Of a DNA stretch of 64,000 nt, positions 9,123 through 18,066 are shown piece after piece (within the stretch, counting starts at the first letter, position 1; each line of letters opens with the position of its first letter). The notes under the pieces are model-generated. The model was not told the origin of the DNA, ran no database searches, and saw nothing but the letters and a program-made list of their open reading frames with translations. Source of the stretch: Candidatus Thermodiscus eudorianus (GTDB lineage: Archaea > Thermoproteota > Thermoprotei_A > Sulfolobales > Acidilobaceae). The position numbers were made by a program, and so were the translations under genes. The stretch is from NCBI GenBank assembly GCA_015521085.1, contig WAOW01000002.1, forward strand, positions 21,895-85,894. Reading direction: 5' to 3'.

Positions 9123-9442
9123 CGTCCTAGTATCCTCTTAAGCGCCTTTCCAAATCCACCCATATCCTCGCTACCGCCCATACGACTCATGGCTATAGCC
9201 CGGGCCTTATCCTCGCTCATAAACGCGTACTTCTTAGCTATGGATACGAGGACCCGTAGCTCTTCGTCTGTAGCATAACTTATCGGCGTGTCTCTTTCTC
9301 CGTTCTCCATCCAAACCCTAATCAGCCTGTCGTAGATCGGTTCAACCTTGGGATCACTATAGAAGGCAGCCTTCCTCCAGGCGACGTCGTTGTCTTCTAT
9401 CAGTTCGACAAGCTCCTTTATCAAACGCTCTCTCTCGGTCAA
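9119..9442 (-). CDS. Hypothetical charged protein, 107 aa
   Basis: No family is recognised. The protein is soluble and helical, with an acidic first half ([18 protein letters not shown]) and a Met/Gly-rich stretch near the end ([21 protein letters not shown]). It ends 4 bp inside the 3' end of serS on the opposite strand. Codon use is like the neighbours, so I take it as real. Confidence 0.55.
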   Translation of the reverse strand: MTERERLIKELVELIEDNDVAWRKAAFYSDPKVEPIYDRLIRVWMENGERDTPISYATDEELRVLVSIAKKYAFMSEDKARAIAMSRMGGSEDMGGFGKALKRILGR

Positions 9443-9487
9443 TCCAGAGGCACCACTAGGTGCTTAGGCTCTAATAGGCCTAATTAG

Positions 9488-9922
9488 TTAGTATCCTTGG
9501 GAGGAGAGATCGGCCTGGAGCCGCCTCTTCCACTCCTCCACGACGTCGTATCCAAACACGGCTTTGAGCAGCTCTCGTCCCTCAGGCGTTACATAGTCGG
9601 GGCTCCAAGGCGGGTCGAATACGATCTCGACCTCTACGTCCTCGGCCTCCGGGACCATTTCACGTATCGCATCTTCTGCATACGCCGCTATCTGTCCCGA
9701 GACCGGGCAGCCAATCGCTGTTAGGGTCATGGCTATCCTGATATAGTACTTGCCCGGCTTGGTCTCTTCCACGTGGATCTCGTAGACAAGGCCTAGATCG
9801 TAGACGTTTACCGGGATCTCCGGGTCATATACATCCTTGAGCGCTTTTATCACCTTCTCGACTATTTCCTTGGGCCCCGTGACGACTGGGGATTTCCGCT
9901 GTCCGCTGCTCAAAGTGTACAC
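9488..9922 (-). CDS. MIP18/DUF59 family iron-sulfur assembly factor (SufT/PaaD-like)
   Basis: The 144-aa protein carries the family core: DPEIPVNVYDLGLVYEI near residues 33-50, a MTLTAIGCPVSGQI segment with the conserved cysteine, and VEIVFDPPWSPDYVT near the end. Members help mature Fe-S proteins together with ApbC/Mrp-type ATPases. The C-terminal FGYDVVEEWKRRLQ extension is common in archaea. No other Fe-S assembly gene adjoins it. The next gene on this strand upstream is the small membrane ORF and the CinA-like gene. Confidence 0.85.
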   Translation of the reverse strand: MYTLSSGQRKSPVVTGPKEIVEKVIKALKDVYDPEIPVNVYDLGLVYEIHVEETKPGKYYIRIAMTLTAIGCPVSGQIAAYAEDAIREMVPEAEDVEVEIVFDPPWSPDYVTPEGRELLKAVFGYDVVEEWKRRLQADLSSQGY

Positions 9923-9961
9923 CAGGGTATCGGATCCCGTCTAGACTATTTAAGGAGGAGT

Positions 9962-10120
9962 TTATGTGCTACGGCCCCTGGAGAGTTTAAGTGTCAATAT
10001 TAAGGAAATATATGGTGATAATAATAGTATGGTGAGCCCGCCTAGAAACAAGGGTTTATAATTCACGAACCCTCCAAGCAGGCTCGTAAGAGAGCCTACA
10101 CTAGCTACCACGAGCGTCAA
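9962..10120 (-). CDS. Small two-span membrane protein (putative)
   Basis: A 52-aa frame starts at a TTG 1 base past the stop codon of the CinA-like gene, so it would be translated by coupling. The frame is open further upstream, to 10195, inside that gene. It predicts two hydrophobic spans (LTLVVASVGSLTSLLGG and LFLGGLTILLLSPYISLILT). There is no recognised family and the start is uncertain, but the position and hydrophobicity suggest it is real. Confidence 0.4.
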   Translation of the reverse strand: MTLVVASVGSLTSLLGGFVNYKPLFLGGLTILLLSPYISLILTLKLSRGRST

Positions 10121-10121
10121 C

Positions 10122-10949
10122 TTAATCTTTAGCGATACAATCGATCTCGCCTGTTTCACCGCCCAGTTCCCTCGACTTCGATACAACATACTCAAGGACT
10201 CTCAGAGCTTTAGCCCGAGCGTCATCGAGGGTTTCAGCAGAGGCTAATGCCCGTATCTCAAGTAGGGGTGATCCCGTTTCATGGCCTTTGGGATGGCTCT
10301 TGAGATAGACGCCGGGCTCCATCTTAGCCGCCCTCTTAATCCAGGGGGCTAGGCTAGACTCTGGAACGCCTCTTACCGTAAATCCACAGTCGACCGCACG
10401 ACGGTGAGGAGCTATCCTCTTCAAGAGGGGGGATACGTAGTTATCGAACATAGTCTTCATCTCGGCCGGAACGCCGGGGAGGCTCACGACAATGGTATCG
10501 TTTACCTCCAGGTACGAGCCTGGAGCGGCTCCTACCGGGTTCGGAATAGCCTCAGCGCCTTCTGGAAGATAGGCCATCTTGACTCTGTCCTCTGTTAGCG
10601 TGTAGCCCGCCTTCTCGTAGAACTGCCTCACCATATCGAGCGCCCTCTCGTTGAGGACGAGCCTCCTCCCAGCGGCCCTAGCTACCCCCTCTAGGGTTCT
10701 ATCATCGTATGTCGGGCCTAACCCGCCCGTTGTAACAACGATTCTAGCCCTAGCTATAGCCCTGCCAACTTCTTCCTCTATATCATCCAAGTCGTCGGGA
10801 ACGGTTATTATGCGCTCGACCGAGAAACCCATGAAGGTCAATTTCTCGGCCAACCACGAGGCATTTGTATTAACTACTCTTCCTATAAGTATCTCGTTCC
10901 CCACGGTAACTATCCACGCAACAGGCTTCTCGTCTCCCACAGGTTCCAC
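10122..10949 (-). CDS. CinA-like molybdopterin-binding domain protein
   Basis: The 275-aa protein has the MoaB/Mog-type fold: VGNEILIGRVVNTNASWLA at the start, VVTTGGLGPTYDD near residue 75 and LPGVPAEMKTMF near 155. This is the N-terminal domain of CinA without the C-terminal amidohydrolase. Such stand-alone proteins are named nicotinamide mononucleotide deamidase-related or competence-damage-like. A role in pyridine nucleotide repair or molybdopterin handling is possible; neither is shown here. Confidence 0.85.
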   Translation of the reverse strand: MEPVGDEKPVAWIVTVGNEILIGRVVNTNASWLAEKLTFMGFSVERIITVPDDLDDIEEEVGRAIARARIVVTTGGLGPTYDDRTLEGVARAAGRRLVLNERALDMVRQFYEKAGYTLTEDRVKMAYLPEGAEAIPNPVGAAPGSYLEVNDTIVVSLPGVPAEMKTMFDNYVSPLLKRIAPHRRAVDCGFTVRGVPESSLAPWIKRAAKMEPGVYLKSHPKGHETGSPLLEIRALASAETLDDARAKALRVLEYVVSKSRELGGETGEIDCIAKD

Positions 10950-11081
10950 CCTAGTTTAACGTTGGCCTCTTGCGGTGACTATAGTCCCCGCTATCATCCC
11001 GGAGGGCCCTCTTCGGCCCTGTCCGCGGGTCGGCGCGCACTTGTAAATGTGCCTTGCAAGCTTTATCTCGGTTCTGCCAGC
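10950..11081. other. GC-rich gap with a hairpin
   Basis: Between the CinA-like gene and glyA, AGGGCC and GGCCCT arms flank a 6-base loop (CTCTTC), within a run of further G+C-rich complementary blocks. It may be a processing or attenuation structure between the two same-strand genes. There is no T-run, so it is not a clear terminator. Confidence 0.3.
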
Positions 11082-12386
11082 CTAGTGAATGAGGTCTAGT
11101 ATGGTCTCTACACTCCCTTCTATAGCGTAATGTACCTTCGTGTAGCCAGTCCTGAACTCGATCACATCATGTCTAACTCTAGCAGGATCCTCTTTCTTGA
11201 TCAAGACTCTGGCCATCAGGCTGGCGATGGTCCTCATCTCATCCTTGCCCATGCCGAATCTAGTCATCTCCTGGACTCCCAGCCTAAGGCCGCTGGGGTC
11301 TTTGACGGCCTCTGGGGGATCCCATGGCAGGAGGTTCTTGTTCACGATTATATTGGCCTCCTCAAGTAGGATCGCTGCTTTAGCCCCACGGCCTAGATCC
11401 CTGACATCGATGAGAACCTGGTGGCTCCTGGTGTAGCCCTTGTCCTCCCCTACTACCTTAAATCCAAGTGCGGCTAGCTCCTCTGCTAGTGCTCTCGCAT
11501 TGTTCACAACCCTTCTAGCATATTCCTCTCCGTAGATAGACATTTCGACCGCTGTCACAGCGGTAGCCGGTATCCTGTGCAGGTGGTGGTTGCTCACGAA
11601 CCAGGGGAAGATTGTTTTGGAGACATTCTTGTACAGGTCTTTTTCGGTGAATGCAATTAACCCGCCCTGGGGGCCCGGGAAGGTCTTGTGTGTTGAGGCT
11701 GTCATCACGTCGGCTCCGTGGCTGAGTGGGTTCCTCCATACGCCACCGAATATGAGTCCGAACACGTGGGCTGCGTCATATACGAGTTTCGCCCCGACAC
11801 TGTGTGCGGCGTTGGCTAGCTCCTTAACAGGGTGGGGGAACAGGTAGACGCTCCCCCCAAGCACTACGAATTTGGGCTCTTCTTTCTCTATGACTTTTAT
11901 AGCTCCGTCGACGTCGACGTTCATATTCTCCTCGTCATAAGGCAGGTCTACCTGCTTTATACCCAGGGCTCCAACCGTGCCGAACTTCGTATGGCTCACA
12001 TGGGCTCCCGCCTGTACCGGCGCTATAGCTGCCCTGTCGCCAGGCTCTGCTAGCACCCTGAATACGGCCGCGTTGGCGAGGGTCCCGCTAGTGGGTCTAA
12101 GCTCGACGCCTACAGCTCCGATTTTACTGGCTATGAAGTCTGCCGTCGCCACCTCCAACTCGTCAATGTATCTGGCTCCCTGGTAGTACCTCTTGAAGGG
12201 TTTCCCCTCGGCGTATCTATGCATGAAATCTGAAGTGTATGTTTTCAATGCTAGGGGGCTCATAACGTTCTCGCTAGCGATCAAATTGATTGATTCAAGG
12301 AGCCTCCACTTGTTCTGTAGGTTTGTCCTTGAGAGAACCAGATCCAGTAGCTCTCTGGGGTCCACAAGGGAGCACCGTGCTAACAA
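11082..12386 (-). CDS. glyA: Serine hydroxymethyltransferase
   Basis: This PLP enzyme converts serine and a one-carbon carrier to glycine and the methylene form, the source of C1 units. The PLP-lysine motif [12 protein letters not shown] lies near residue 230, with [14 protein letters not shown] and a [13 protein letters not shown] segment near the N-terminus, as expected. The longest frame begins with TTG at 12386; GTG at 12365 ([11 protein letters not shown]) is a likelier start because the shared TATA box at 12404-12413 would place transcription near 12381. Length fits the archaeal family, which may use a modified pterin. Confidence 0.93.
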   Translation of the reverse strand: MLARCSLVDPRELLDLVLSRTNLQNKWRLLESINLIASENVMSPLALKTYTSDFMHRYAEGKPFKRYYQGARYIDELEVATADFIASKIGAVGVELRPTSGTLANAAVFRVLAEPGDRAAIAPVQAGAHVSHTKFGTVGALGIKQVDLPYDEENMNVDVDGAIKVIEKEEPKFVVLGGSVYLFPHPVKELANAAHSVGAKLVYDAAHVFGLIFGGVWRNPLSHGADVMTASTHKTFPGPQGGLIAFTEKDLYKNVSKTIFPWFVSNHHLHRIPATAVTAVEMSIYGEEYARRVVNNARALAEELAALGFKVVGEDKGYTRSHQVLIDVRDLGRGAKAAILLEEANIIVNKNLLPWDPPEAVKDPSGLRLGVQEMTRFGMGKDEMRTIASLMARVLIKKEDPARVRHDVIEFRTGYTKVHYAIEGSVETILDLIH

Positions 12387-12403
12387 TTATGAGCCTCAAC
12401 GGG

Positions 12404-12413
12404 CTTTATATTA
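12404..12413. promoter_or_regulatory. TATA-like box between glyA and the aldo-keto reductase
   Basis: CTTTATATTA lies in the short divergent gap. Read on the minus strand it is well placed for glyA (start near 12381, then GTG at 12365). Read on the plus strand it is too close to the ATG at 12427 for a normal leader. So I assign it mainly to glyA. Confidence 0.4.
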
Positions 12414-12426
12414 GAAGGTGGAGTGT

Positions 12427-13251
12427 ATGCCGCTTTTCCCAATCGACACCAGCGATCGTAAGCCTGTCGGCCTGACGCGCGAGACCGTATCCGCCATAGG
12501 CATAGGTACGTGGGCTATAAGGAACCCGTCAAAGATGGTCGAAGCACTTGTATACGCGTTCACCCACGGAATAGACAACGTCGACACCGCCGAGATGTAT
12601 GGTAGTGGCAGCGCCGAGAGAGTCGTAGGGGAAGCACTTAAACGGGTCGGTAGGGATAACGTGTTCATAACTACAAAGCTGTTACCATATAGGTTTAGAT
12701 CCGAGGACCTGGCGGTAAAGGCAGCAAAGGCCAGCCTAGATAGACTCGGTGTAAACTATGTCGACCTGATTCTAATACACTGGCCCGACGATCTAGCTAG
12801 TATTGGGGAACAGGTCAGGAGCTTGGAGGCTTTAGCCGAGAGGGGGCTTACCAGGTATATCGGAGTAAGCAACTTTGACGCGAGGCTGCTGGAAGAGGCC
12901 CTTCAACACACAAGGAAATACGATATAGTAGTGGACCAGGTCCACTATAGTGTGCTCCATCGACACCCAGAGGTAGAACTTCTACCCTTAACTATCAAGA
13001 AGGGTGTACTCGTCCAAGCCTATACTCCTATAGAACGTGGAAGGGTAGCCGGTGTCGACTTGCTAGTTAAAATCGCCGAGAAGTATGGCAAGAGCCCCGT
13101 CCAGGTAGCCCTGAACTATCTAATATCGAGGCCGATGGTCATGGCAATCCCTAAGACTGAGCGTGTCGAGAGGGTTAAGGAGTTTATCGGGGCTATGGGT
13201 TGGAGGCTGGCTGCGAGTGATCTAGAGAATATAGAGAGATCCTTATATTAA
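12427..13251 (+). CDS. Aldo-keto reductase
   Basis: The soluble NAD(P)H-dependent oxidoreductase has the AKR barrel signatures: GIGTWAIRNPSK, DNVDTAEMYGSG with the catalytic Asp and Tyr, the Lys in FITTKLLPY, and the His in LILIHWPDD. The C-terminal RPMVMAIPKTERVERVKE binds the cofactor. The ATG at 12427 has AGGTGGA about 4 bases upstream and is preferred over GTG 12418. The substrate is unknown. A second AKR is at 59503-60462 and the two differ in sequence. Confidence 0.88.
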   Translation: MPLFPIDTSDRKPVGLTRETVSAIGIGTWAIRNPSKMVEALVYAFTHGIDNVDTAEMYGSGSAERVVGEALKRVGRDNVFITTKLLPYRFRSEDLAVKAAKASLDRLGVNYVDLILIHWPDDLASIGEQVRSLEALAERGLTRYIGVSNFDARLLEEALQHTRKYDIVVDQVHYSVLHRHPEVELLPLTIKKGVLVQAYTPIERGRVAGVDLLVKIAEKYGKSPVQVALNYLISRPMVMAIPKTERVERVKEFIGAMGWRLAASDLENIERSLY

Positions 13252-13357
13252 TTAATTTATTATTAAGATAACTAGTTTAATTTGGAGGTTTATATGGTGA
13301 TACCTTGGTATACAGCGGGTGGCCTCTTATTTATGGTTCCCCACGTAATACATCCGG

Positions 13358-13765
13358 TTGGGGGTCCCAGTGGTACAACCTTCCCACCAGGAGAGACGGC
13401 TACCCAAGATCAAAGTGAGGCTCACAAGCACCTCAACCCTAGACCTAACCCTCGTGGCTTGGAGAGTCGCCGAGAGGTTATGGAAGAAGTATGGGATCGA
13501 AATAGATGTAGAGGATGAACCATACTACCTCGTAGATCCTCTCATGGGCGTGGGACACAGTACGGGTGGGATGCGTATAGTAGTAGAAGACGCCAATGGC
13601 GTGCCTCTGGCTTACGAGCTTAGCCTAACAGACTATGACGACCCGGTAGAGGGGCTAGAGCATATAGTACTGGGTATACTAACCCAGGGGGTCCCGGTTA
13701 TAGGCGAGGACAGTATCGAGGTACTAGTTGAGAAGGACCACCTAGCGGGCCTAGCCATAGCCTAG
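13358..13765 (+). CDS. Conserved crenarchaeal hypothetical protein
   Basis: The body (KIKVRLTSTSTLDLTLVAWRVAERL, then a Gly-rich loop GVGHSTGGMRIVVED) looks like a compact alpha/beta protein kept in hyperthermophilic crenarchaea, of unknown function. The start is unclear: TTG 13358 and GTG 13370 are candidates, and a TATA-like CTTATTTATG near 13327-13336 suits either. The gene overlaps the convergent zinc-finger gene by 4 bp. Confidence 0.6.
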   Translation: MGVPVVQPSHQERRLPKIKVRLTSTSTLDLTLVAWRVAERLWKKYGIEIDVEDEPYYLVDPLMGVGHSTGGMRIVVEDANGVPLAYELSLTDYDDPVEGLEHIVLGILTQGVPVIGEDSIEVLVEKDHLAGLAIA

Positions 13766-13959
13766 GACCACCTGCTACTGACCTCGCGCCTAGCCGAGAG
13801 CCAATTAGCAGCGTGAGCCAATATATGGGAGAAGAGGTCTCCTGGCGTATAGAAGAGGCTATCACAGAAGGGACACTTGTAAAGGCCATTAACCTTGACT
13901 ACCCGGATTATTGAGCCCTTATAGCTTACCGCAACCTCCTCTCTATCCTCTGGACGCAT
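13762..13959 (-). CDS. Small C2H2 zinc-finger protein
   Basis: The 65-aa protein contains one classical finger, CPFCDSLFYTPGDLFSHILAH, that is Cys-X2-Cys-X12-His-X3-His, at about residues 28-48. Before it comes a beta-rich segment (VSYKGSIIRVVKV). Single-finger proteins of this kind occur in archaea and their viruses and may bind DNA or RNA. The convergent 4-bp overlap with its neighbour is typical of this window. Confidence 0.7.
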   Translation of the reverse strand: MRPEDREEVAVSYKGSIIRVVKVNGLYKCPFCDSLFYTPGDLFSHILAHAANWLSARREVSSRWS

Positions 13960-14133
13960 TAGAGGACCCTCGGTAAATCCAGATGCACCACATGCGGCGA
14001 AGCGATTTTAAATAATTCCCCCGGGCGCGTCGATGCCTAGAATATTATCTGGGTTGTCTAGCTTAATTAACTCCAGGAGGACAGGAATTCCCTGGAGGAG
14101 GCTATCGGGCTCCAAGGCCTTGGGGATGACGGA

Positions 14134-15351
14134 TTGAACGTAGATCCGCTGGACGAGCTGAGAAGGCTTGGCTTTAAAGTCGAGTGTAGACCGGAACTCC
14201 TATCCAATGGAGCTAGGGATATCGTAGAGACGGGTCCCTGCCTATTTGAGGGACCCCTAGGCCCTATAAAGGTGAAGGGACTCCTAGTAATCACTGAGAA
14301 GCCAGATCCTGTCCTCCTGAAGGAAATAGCGCGGATACGGATATCAGAATCACGGCCCCTGGCAATAATAGTATCAAAGGATAACCCTGGAAAAGATGTT
14401 GAGGCGCTAGCCAGCACCCTAGGAATACTCGTCAGCACGCTCGAAGCCAAGCTGAAGACTCACAAGCCCTCAAAGGAATACACAGTCATACCCCAGCTAG
14501 ATGATAGCGCTGCCAGGAGGATATTCGAAGGTAAGGTCAAGGGAAGCCTCCTTGGCCTCCTAGGAGGAGTTCTAGCCCCGAAGAAGGTAAGATTCATGGG
14601 GCTCAGGCTAGTCTACTTCCCCTTAAGGTGCTACGACCTCCTTATCCATAAACTCGATGAAGAGGCCGAGGCGCTAGAGAGCAGGAGATCCACCTTGTGC
14701 TTCGAGACCGCTACCGGCACATTAGTGGAGGCAAGGGACGGCGTGATTCGCCTGAGGGAGGAACTGGTTAGGCTAGGCGAGCTGGAGGATGAGGCGGTGA
14801 GGGTCATAGAGATAGTGTCGTCGATCGGCAAGGCCAGTTTAAGCGAGATAGCAGAGCACCTAGGCGACATAGAGAGGGCTAGGGTGACCACAGACGTCCT
14901 AGTAGAGCTGGGCCTCCTAGAGCCTGACTATGAGGGCCTGTTCCGCGTCACTGCACTACACCTAGAGGATTATGGGGACCCCATCGCCTACTACTCGGAG
15001 AGGAAACTACTCATCGAGGGGAAGCCAGCTAAATGCACTCGCCGCTTTGAGCCTGGATTCGAGCTCTCAAAGCTTGACCGGATAGTCAAGGCTTTTGGCC
15101 TAGTTGAGGCCGTCAGCACGGTCTACTATCCCCTCTATATAGGCGTGTTCAGAAAGTTCAAGAACGAGAGATACGTTGATGTAACCACGATAATCGACGC
15201 TGTAGTGGGAGAGAGGCTAGAGGACCTGGAAGAGGCCATAGCCGACAGTAACATGATATACCAGCTCGACATGATAGTCGAGGAGGTAACAGGCGAGGCT
15301 AGAACCAGAGAGCCCTGCCCCAAGGCAGAGACGCCAGCCGGCGACTCCTAA
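14134..15351 (+). CDS. Hypothetical protein with internal winged-helix domain
   Basis: I do not recognise this 405-aa protein. The first third looks alpha/beta (IKVKGLLVITEKPDP, RPLAIIVSKDNPG). A winged-helix-like segment follows at about residues 228-265 (SSIGKASLSEIAEHL, then VLVELGLLEPDYEGLFRV). The C-terminus is acidic and helical. The start is TTG, preceded by in-frame stops, so there is no longer alternative. A short frame from ATG 14033 to 14137 overlaps the start and might be a leader peptide, with a TATA-like TTTAAATAAT at about 14007. Confidence 0.6.
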   Translation: MNVDPLDELRRLGFKVECRPELLSNGARDIVETGPCLFEGPLGPIKVKGLLVITEKPDPVLLKEIARIRISESRPLAIIVSKDNPGKDVEALASTLGILVSTLEAKLKTHKPSKEYTVIPQLDDSAARRIFEGKVKGSLLGLLGGVLAPKKVRFMGLRLVYFPLRCYDLLIHKLDEEAEALESRRSTLCFETATGTLVEARDGVIRLREELVRLGELEDEAVRVIEIVSSIGKASLSEIAEHLGDIERARVTTDVLVELGLLEPDYEGLFRVTALHLEDYGDPIAYYSERKLLIEGKPAKCTRRFEPGFELSKLDRIVKAFGLVEAVSTVYYPLYIGVFRKFKNERYVDVTTIIDAVVGERLEDLEEAIADSNMIYQLDMIVEEVTGEARTREPCPKAETPAGDS

Positions 15352-15682
15352 GAGAATTATAGAAGACTCCATAGTGCTCAGGGCTCAGAACCGGCTCGAC
15401 CAGTTCACAGCCCAACCCTTGGGCTCCCAGTCGGGCTAAGGGTTCCTCATCGCCCAGAGTCTCTAGAGAAGCTCCAAGGCTTAAGTATCCGGGTGCCGTG
15501 TGAGAGGGGCATGTACCCCGCCTTACCGTTCCGCCGCCATCTTCATCCCCCAGGGGATAGGGGTCTCGGCGGACGTGAGACCGGCGGGGCCACTAAATAC
15601 ACTGTATAGTGTGGGGGCTCATACCTTTTACCCCGGTGCACGCTAATTACCGTCCTCATAAAAGTCTAGGAGCCCGGGGGAC
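15352..15682. other. Intergenic region of 331 bp, probably holding a structured RNA
   Basis: No credible protein gene is seen on either strand. The left part has complementary blocks (AACCCTT and AAGGGTT, around 15410-15450). A TATA-like GCTTAAGTAT lies near 15479-15488, followed by the nested hairpin described at 15505-15595. Near 15600-15613 the sequence ACACTGTATAGTGT is an inverted repeat (ACACT/AGTGT), a possible operator before hxlB. Confidence 0.45.
15505..15595 (+). ncRNA. Candidate structured RNA
   Basis: Nested complementary arms are present: CCCCGCC (15516-15522) with GGCGGGG (15583-15589), CCGCCG (15531-15536) with CGGCGG (15567-15572), and ATCCCC (15545-15550) with GGGGAT (15553-15558). 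An alternative pairing joins GGTCTC and GAGACC. A strong-looking TATA-like sequence sits about 26 bases before 15507. It does not match SRP RNA, 5S or RNase P signatures that I know. An H/ACA-type guide is one possibility. The strand is inferred from the promoter only. Confidence 0.3.
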
Positions 15683-16309
15683 TTGGATTTGCCTGAATCA
15701 CCCGCTGACGATGCGATTAGAGCTATGACCGAGATCGCCAGGTTTATAGAGGAAGCAGCCAAGGAAATCGACAAGGCCCAGGTAGATAGCCTAGTTGATC
15801 TGCTGATAGACGTCTACAGTAGACGGCCTCATAAGGTCCTTGTGATGGGCGCTGGGAGGAGCGGGCTGGTTGGGAGAGCGTTCGCCATGCGCCTACTCCA
15901 CCTTGGCTTCAACGCCTATGTGCTGGGGGACACCATAGTACCGAGTATCAGTGAAGGAGACGTAGTGATAGCAATATCGGGCAGCGGTAAGACGAAGCTC
16001 ATAGTGACTGCCGCTGAGGCGGCCAAGCAGGTGGGCGCCGTGGTAGTGGCTATAACCACCTATCCCGATAGCCCTCTGGGCAGGCTAGCCGATGTGGTCG
16101 TTAGGGTGCCTGGGAGGACGAAGCATAGCAAGCTAGACGACTACTTCGCTAGGCAGATCCTCGGAATCCACGAGCCCCTGGCCCCCCTGGGCACTCTATT
16201 CGAGGACACGACGCTAGTCTTCCTAGACGGCGTGATATACGCACTTATGAAGAGGCTAAAAGTCTCCGAGGAGGAAATGAGGAATAGACATGCGAACATC
16301 GAGCTCTAG
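15683..16309 (+). CDS. hxlB: 6-phospho-3-hexuloisomerase
   Basis: The 208-aa SIS-domain protein has the sugar-phosphate binding loops [17 protein letters not shown] and [11 protein letters not shown] and the C-terminal NRHANIEL tail typical of this isomerase. It converts hexulose 6-phosphate to fructose 6-phosphate; in archaea the pathway run in reverse with hexulose-phosphate synthase supplies ribulose 5-phosphate. The partner hxlA is not in the window. The start is TTG, with GGGGG just upstream. Its end overlaps the radical SAM gene by 20 bp. Confidence 0.88.
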   Translation: MDLPESPADDAIRAMTEIARFIEEAAKEIDKAQVDSLVDLLIDVYSRRPHKVLVMGAGRSGLVGRAFAMRLLHLGFNAYVLGDTIVPSISEGDVVIAISGSGKTKLIVTAAEAAKQVGAVVVAITTYPDSPLGRLADVVVRVPGRTKHSKLDDYFARQILGIHEPLAPLGTLFEDTTLVFLDGVIYALMKRLKVSEEEMRNRHANIEL

Positions 16310-17246
16310 AGGAGAAACCACTAGAGGGAGGGGCATACTAGCCCCATTCGACCCATGGAATAGCCCCCTCTGCACATGCCCATTCAAGCTATCGTTGAAC
16401 CCCTACACCGGGTGCTCCTTCAAATGCCTATACTGCTACGCGACAGCCTACATAGGCCAACGCGACAGCACGCCTAAGAAGGACTTTCTGAGGAGGCTGA
16501 AACGGGAACTAGCCCGCTGGGACCCGAAGCTGCCGATCAACATGGGCACGAGCAGCGACCCCTATCCGCCAGAGGAGGCTGGCTACGGGCTGACGAGGAC
16601 TGCCCTCGAACTACTAGTTGGCCTGGGTAGGAGAGTTCTCATAACCACCAAGGGCGTCCTCTACGCGCAGAGAGACCTAGACCTCATATCCAAGGGGAAC
16701 GTCGCAGTCACCCCCACCATAACCCTGCTCGACCCTGGGCTCTCGCTGATTATTGAGCCTGGGGCTCCGCCTGCGGAGAAGAGGATAGACGCTGTCAGGA
16801 GGGCTGTAGGGGCGGGGGTCCCTGTTGGCGTGAGGATCGACCCCGTGATACCCTATGTAAACGATGACCCAGCTATGCTGGAAGACCTAGTCGAGAGGGT
16901 CGCCGAGGCGGGCGCCGTCTTCATAGTAACGTCGACCTATAAGGCTAGGCCCGATAACATGGCTAGGATGCGGGCTGCCCTAGGTAGCCTAGGAGAGCGC
17001 ATATACAGGCTCTATCGGTCCAGGGGGGTTAGAGTGGGTGGATACACTTACCTGCCCGAGGAGGATAGGAAGAGGCTTCTAGAGCCCGTTGTAAAGGCGG
17101 CTAGGAGACTGGGCCTCCAGTACGCGCACTGCCGCGAGGGCTTCAGGGGGAGAGAATGGTTCAACGCGCCGAGCTGCGATGGGACGCATTTGATCCCGGA
17201 AAGGGTGGAGCCCCGTGCAGTACGCCTCGATGGCTGGCTACATTGA
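16290..17246 (+). CDS. Radical SAM protein (SplB-related)
   Basis: The 318-aa protein binds a 4Fe-4S cluster through CSFKCLYC (Cys-X3-Cys-X2-Cys) near residues 42-49, after the SLNPYTG lead typical of COG1533/SplB-like proteins. [11 protein letters not shown] segment, ITTKG and [12 protein letters not shown] follow, as in that group. It would cleave S-adenosylmethionine to start a radical reaction; the substrate is unknown. It overlaps hxlB upstream (20 bp) and the nucleotidyltransferase-like gene downstream (32 bp), suggesting one transcript and a functional link. Confidence 0.85.
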   Translation: MRTSSSRGETTRGRGILAPFDPWNSPLCTCPFKLSLNPYTGCSFKCLYCYATAYIGQRDSTPKKDFLRRLKRELARWDPKLPINMGTSSDPYPPEEAGYGLTRTALELLVGLGRRVLITTKGVLYAQRDLDLISKGNVAVTPTITLLDPGLSLIIEPGAPPAEKRIDAVRRAVGAGVPVGVRIDPVIPYVNDDPAMLEDLVERVAEAGAVFIVTSTYKARPDNMARMRAALGSLGERIYRLYRSRGVRVGGYTYLPEEDRKRLLEPVVKAARRLGLQYAHCREGFRGREWFNAPSCDGTHLIPERVEPRAVRLDGWLH

Positions 17247-18066
17247 CGGGGTAATTGTCGAGGCTAACGTAGCGGGCATGCCAGCCTTTTATCTCGTCAA
17301 GGGATACGCTCACCCAGAACACCACCTGGTAGTGCAACCCTATAGGTATCCGGACTGCAGGCGTAACCCCCCGGCCCACATTTACTATAACAGGTGCCTC
17401 GGAGTAGAGACTACCATGGTCCCCAGGGTGAGGATCCTAAGGACCATACGGCCGGAGGCAGCGGTGAAGGTGCTCCCAGAGAGGGTTAAGCCGCGGATCC
17501 AGGAGTTGATCGAGGTATTGGGCTTGGAGTGGTATGGCGTGACGGGCTCCTATGCGCTCAACTGCGAGGGTCCCTCAAGCGATGTAGACGTGTTGGGCCT
17601 CTACAGGCCTGGCTTGCTGGGCGCCCTATGGGACCTGGCTAGGGACGGGTTGATCCGGCAGTGCAAGCGCCGCGACGTGTTGGCTAAGAGGAGCAGAGGC
17701 CCGGGGGGCCTGGCTCTAGAGGCTTCCAGGATAGAAGAGAGCCTAGTTGACTCATGCTACAGAGGCCAGCCCTACACGCTCAGGCTGGTTACTAGCATCT
17801 GGGAGGAACCCTGTGATCGGGCCCTAATACCGTACGGCTATGTGGAGCTTGCTGGGTGGATGAAGCCCCTCGGAGAGCCCATAACGGTCCCGACGCGCTA
17901 CCGGATAGATACAGGGTCGGCGACGGTTATCGTTGAAACGTGGCGGACCAGGTATCAGGAGATAAAAGAGGGCCGCTACAGGGTTAAAGGGTTGCTGAGG
18001 CTCGACGTGGCTAGTGGCGATCTAATCCTATGGCCCGATATGGGTGGGTGGATTGCTGAAGCCTAG
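17215..18066 (+). CDS. Nucleotidyltransferase-like protein (first tandem copy)
   Basis: The 283-aa protein has a core YGVTGSYALNCEGPSSDVDVLGLY near residues 107-130: a GS helix turn and a D-V-D metal motif, as in minimal nucleotidyltransferases (COG1665-like). The N- and C-terminal parts are beta-rich and not recognised. Start choices are GTG 17215 or ATG 17230. Reported relatives are described only as predicted nucleotidyltransferases, so target and base added are unknown. It overlaps the next, paralogous gene by 23 bp. Confidence 0.7.
   Translation: MQYASMAGYIDGVIVEANVAGMPAFYLVKGYAHPEHHLVVQPYRYPDCRRNPPAHIYYNRCLGVETTMVPRVRILRTIRPEAAVKVLPERVKPRIQELIEVLGLEWYGVTGSYALNCEGPSSDVDVLGLYRPGLLGALWDLARDGLIRQCKRRDVLAKRSRGPGGLALEASRIEESLVDSCYRGQPYTLRLVTSIWEEPCDRALIPYGYVELAGWMKPLGEPITVPTRYRIDTGSATVIVETWRTRYQEIKEGRYRVKGLLRLDVASGDLILWPDMGGWIAEA

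Noticed and set aside
13282..13518. Plus-strand frame starting at an ATG after the aldo-keto reductase
   Set aside because: Low-quality composition and overlap with the better conserved frame at 13358-13765 in another phase.
14033..14137. 34-codon frame overlapping the start of the gene at 14134
   Set aside because: A TATA-like box precedes it, but there is no conservation evidence; kept only as a possible leader peptide.
15352..15682. SRP RNA, 5S rRNA or RNase P RNA in the large gap
   Set aside because: The conserved cores of these RNAs are not found; only a generic structured candidate remains.
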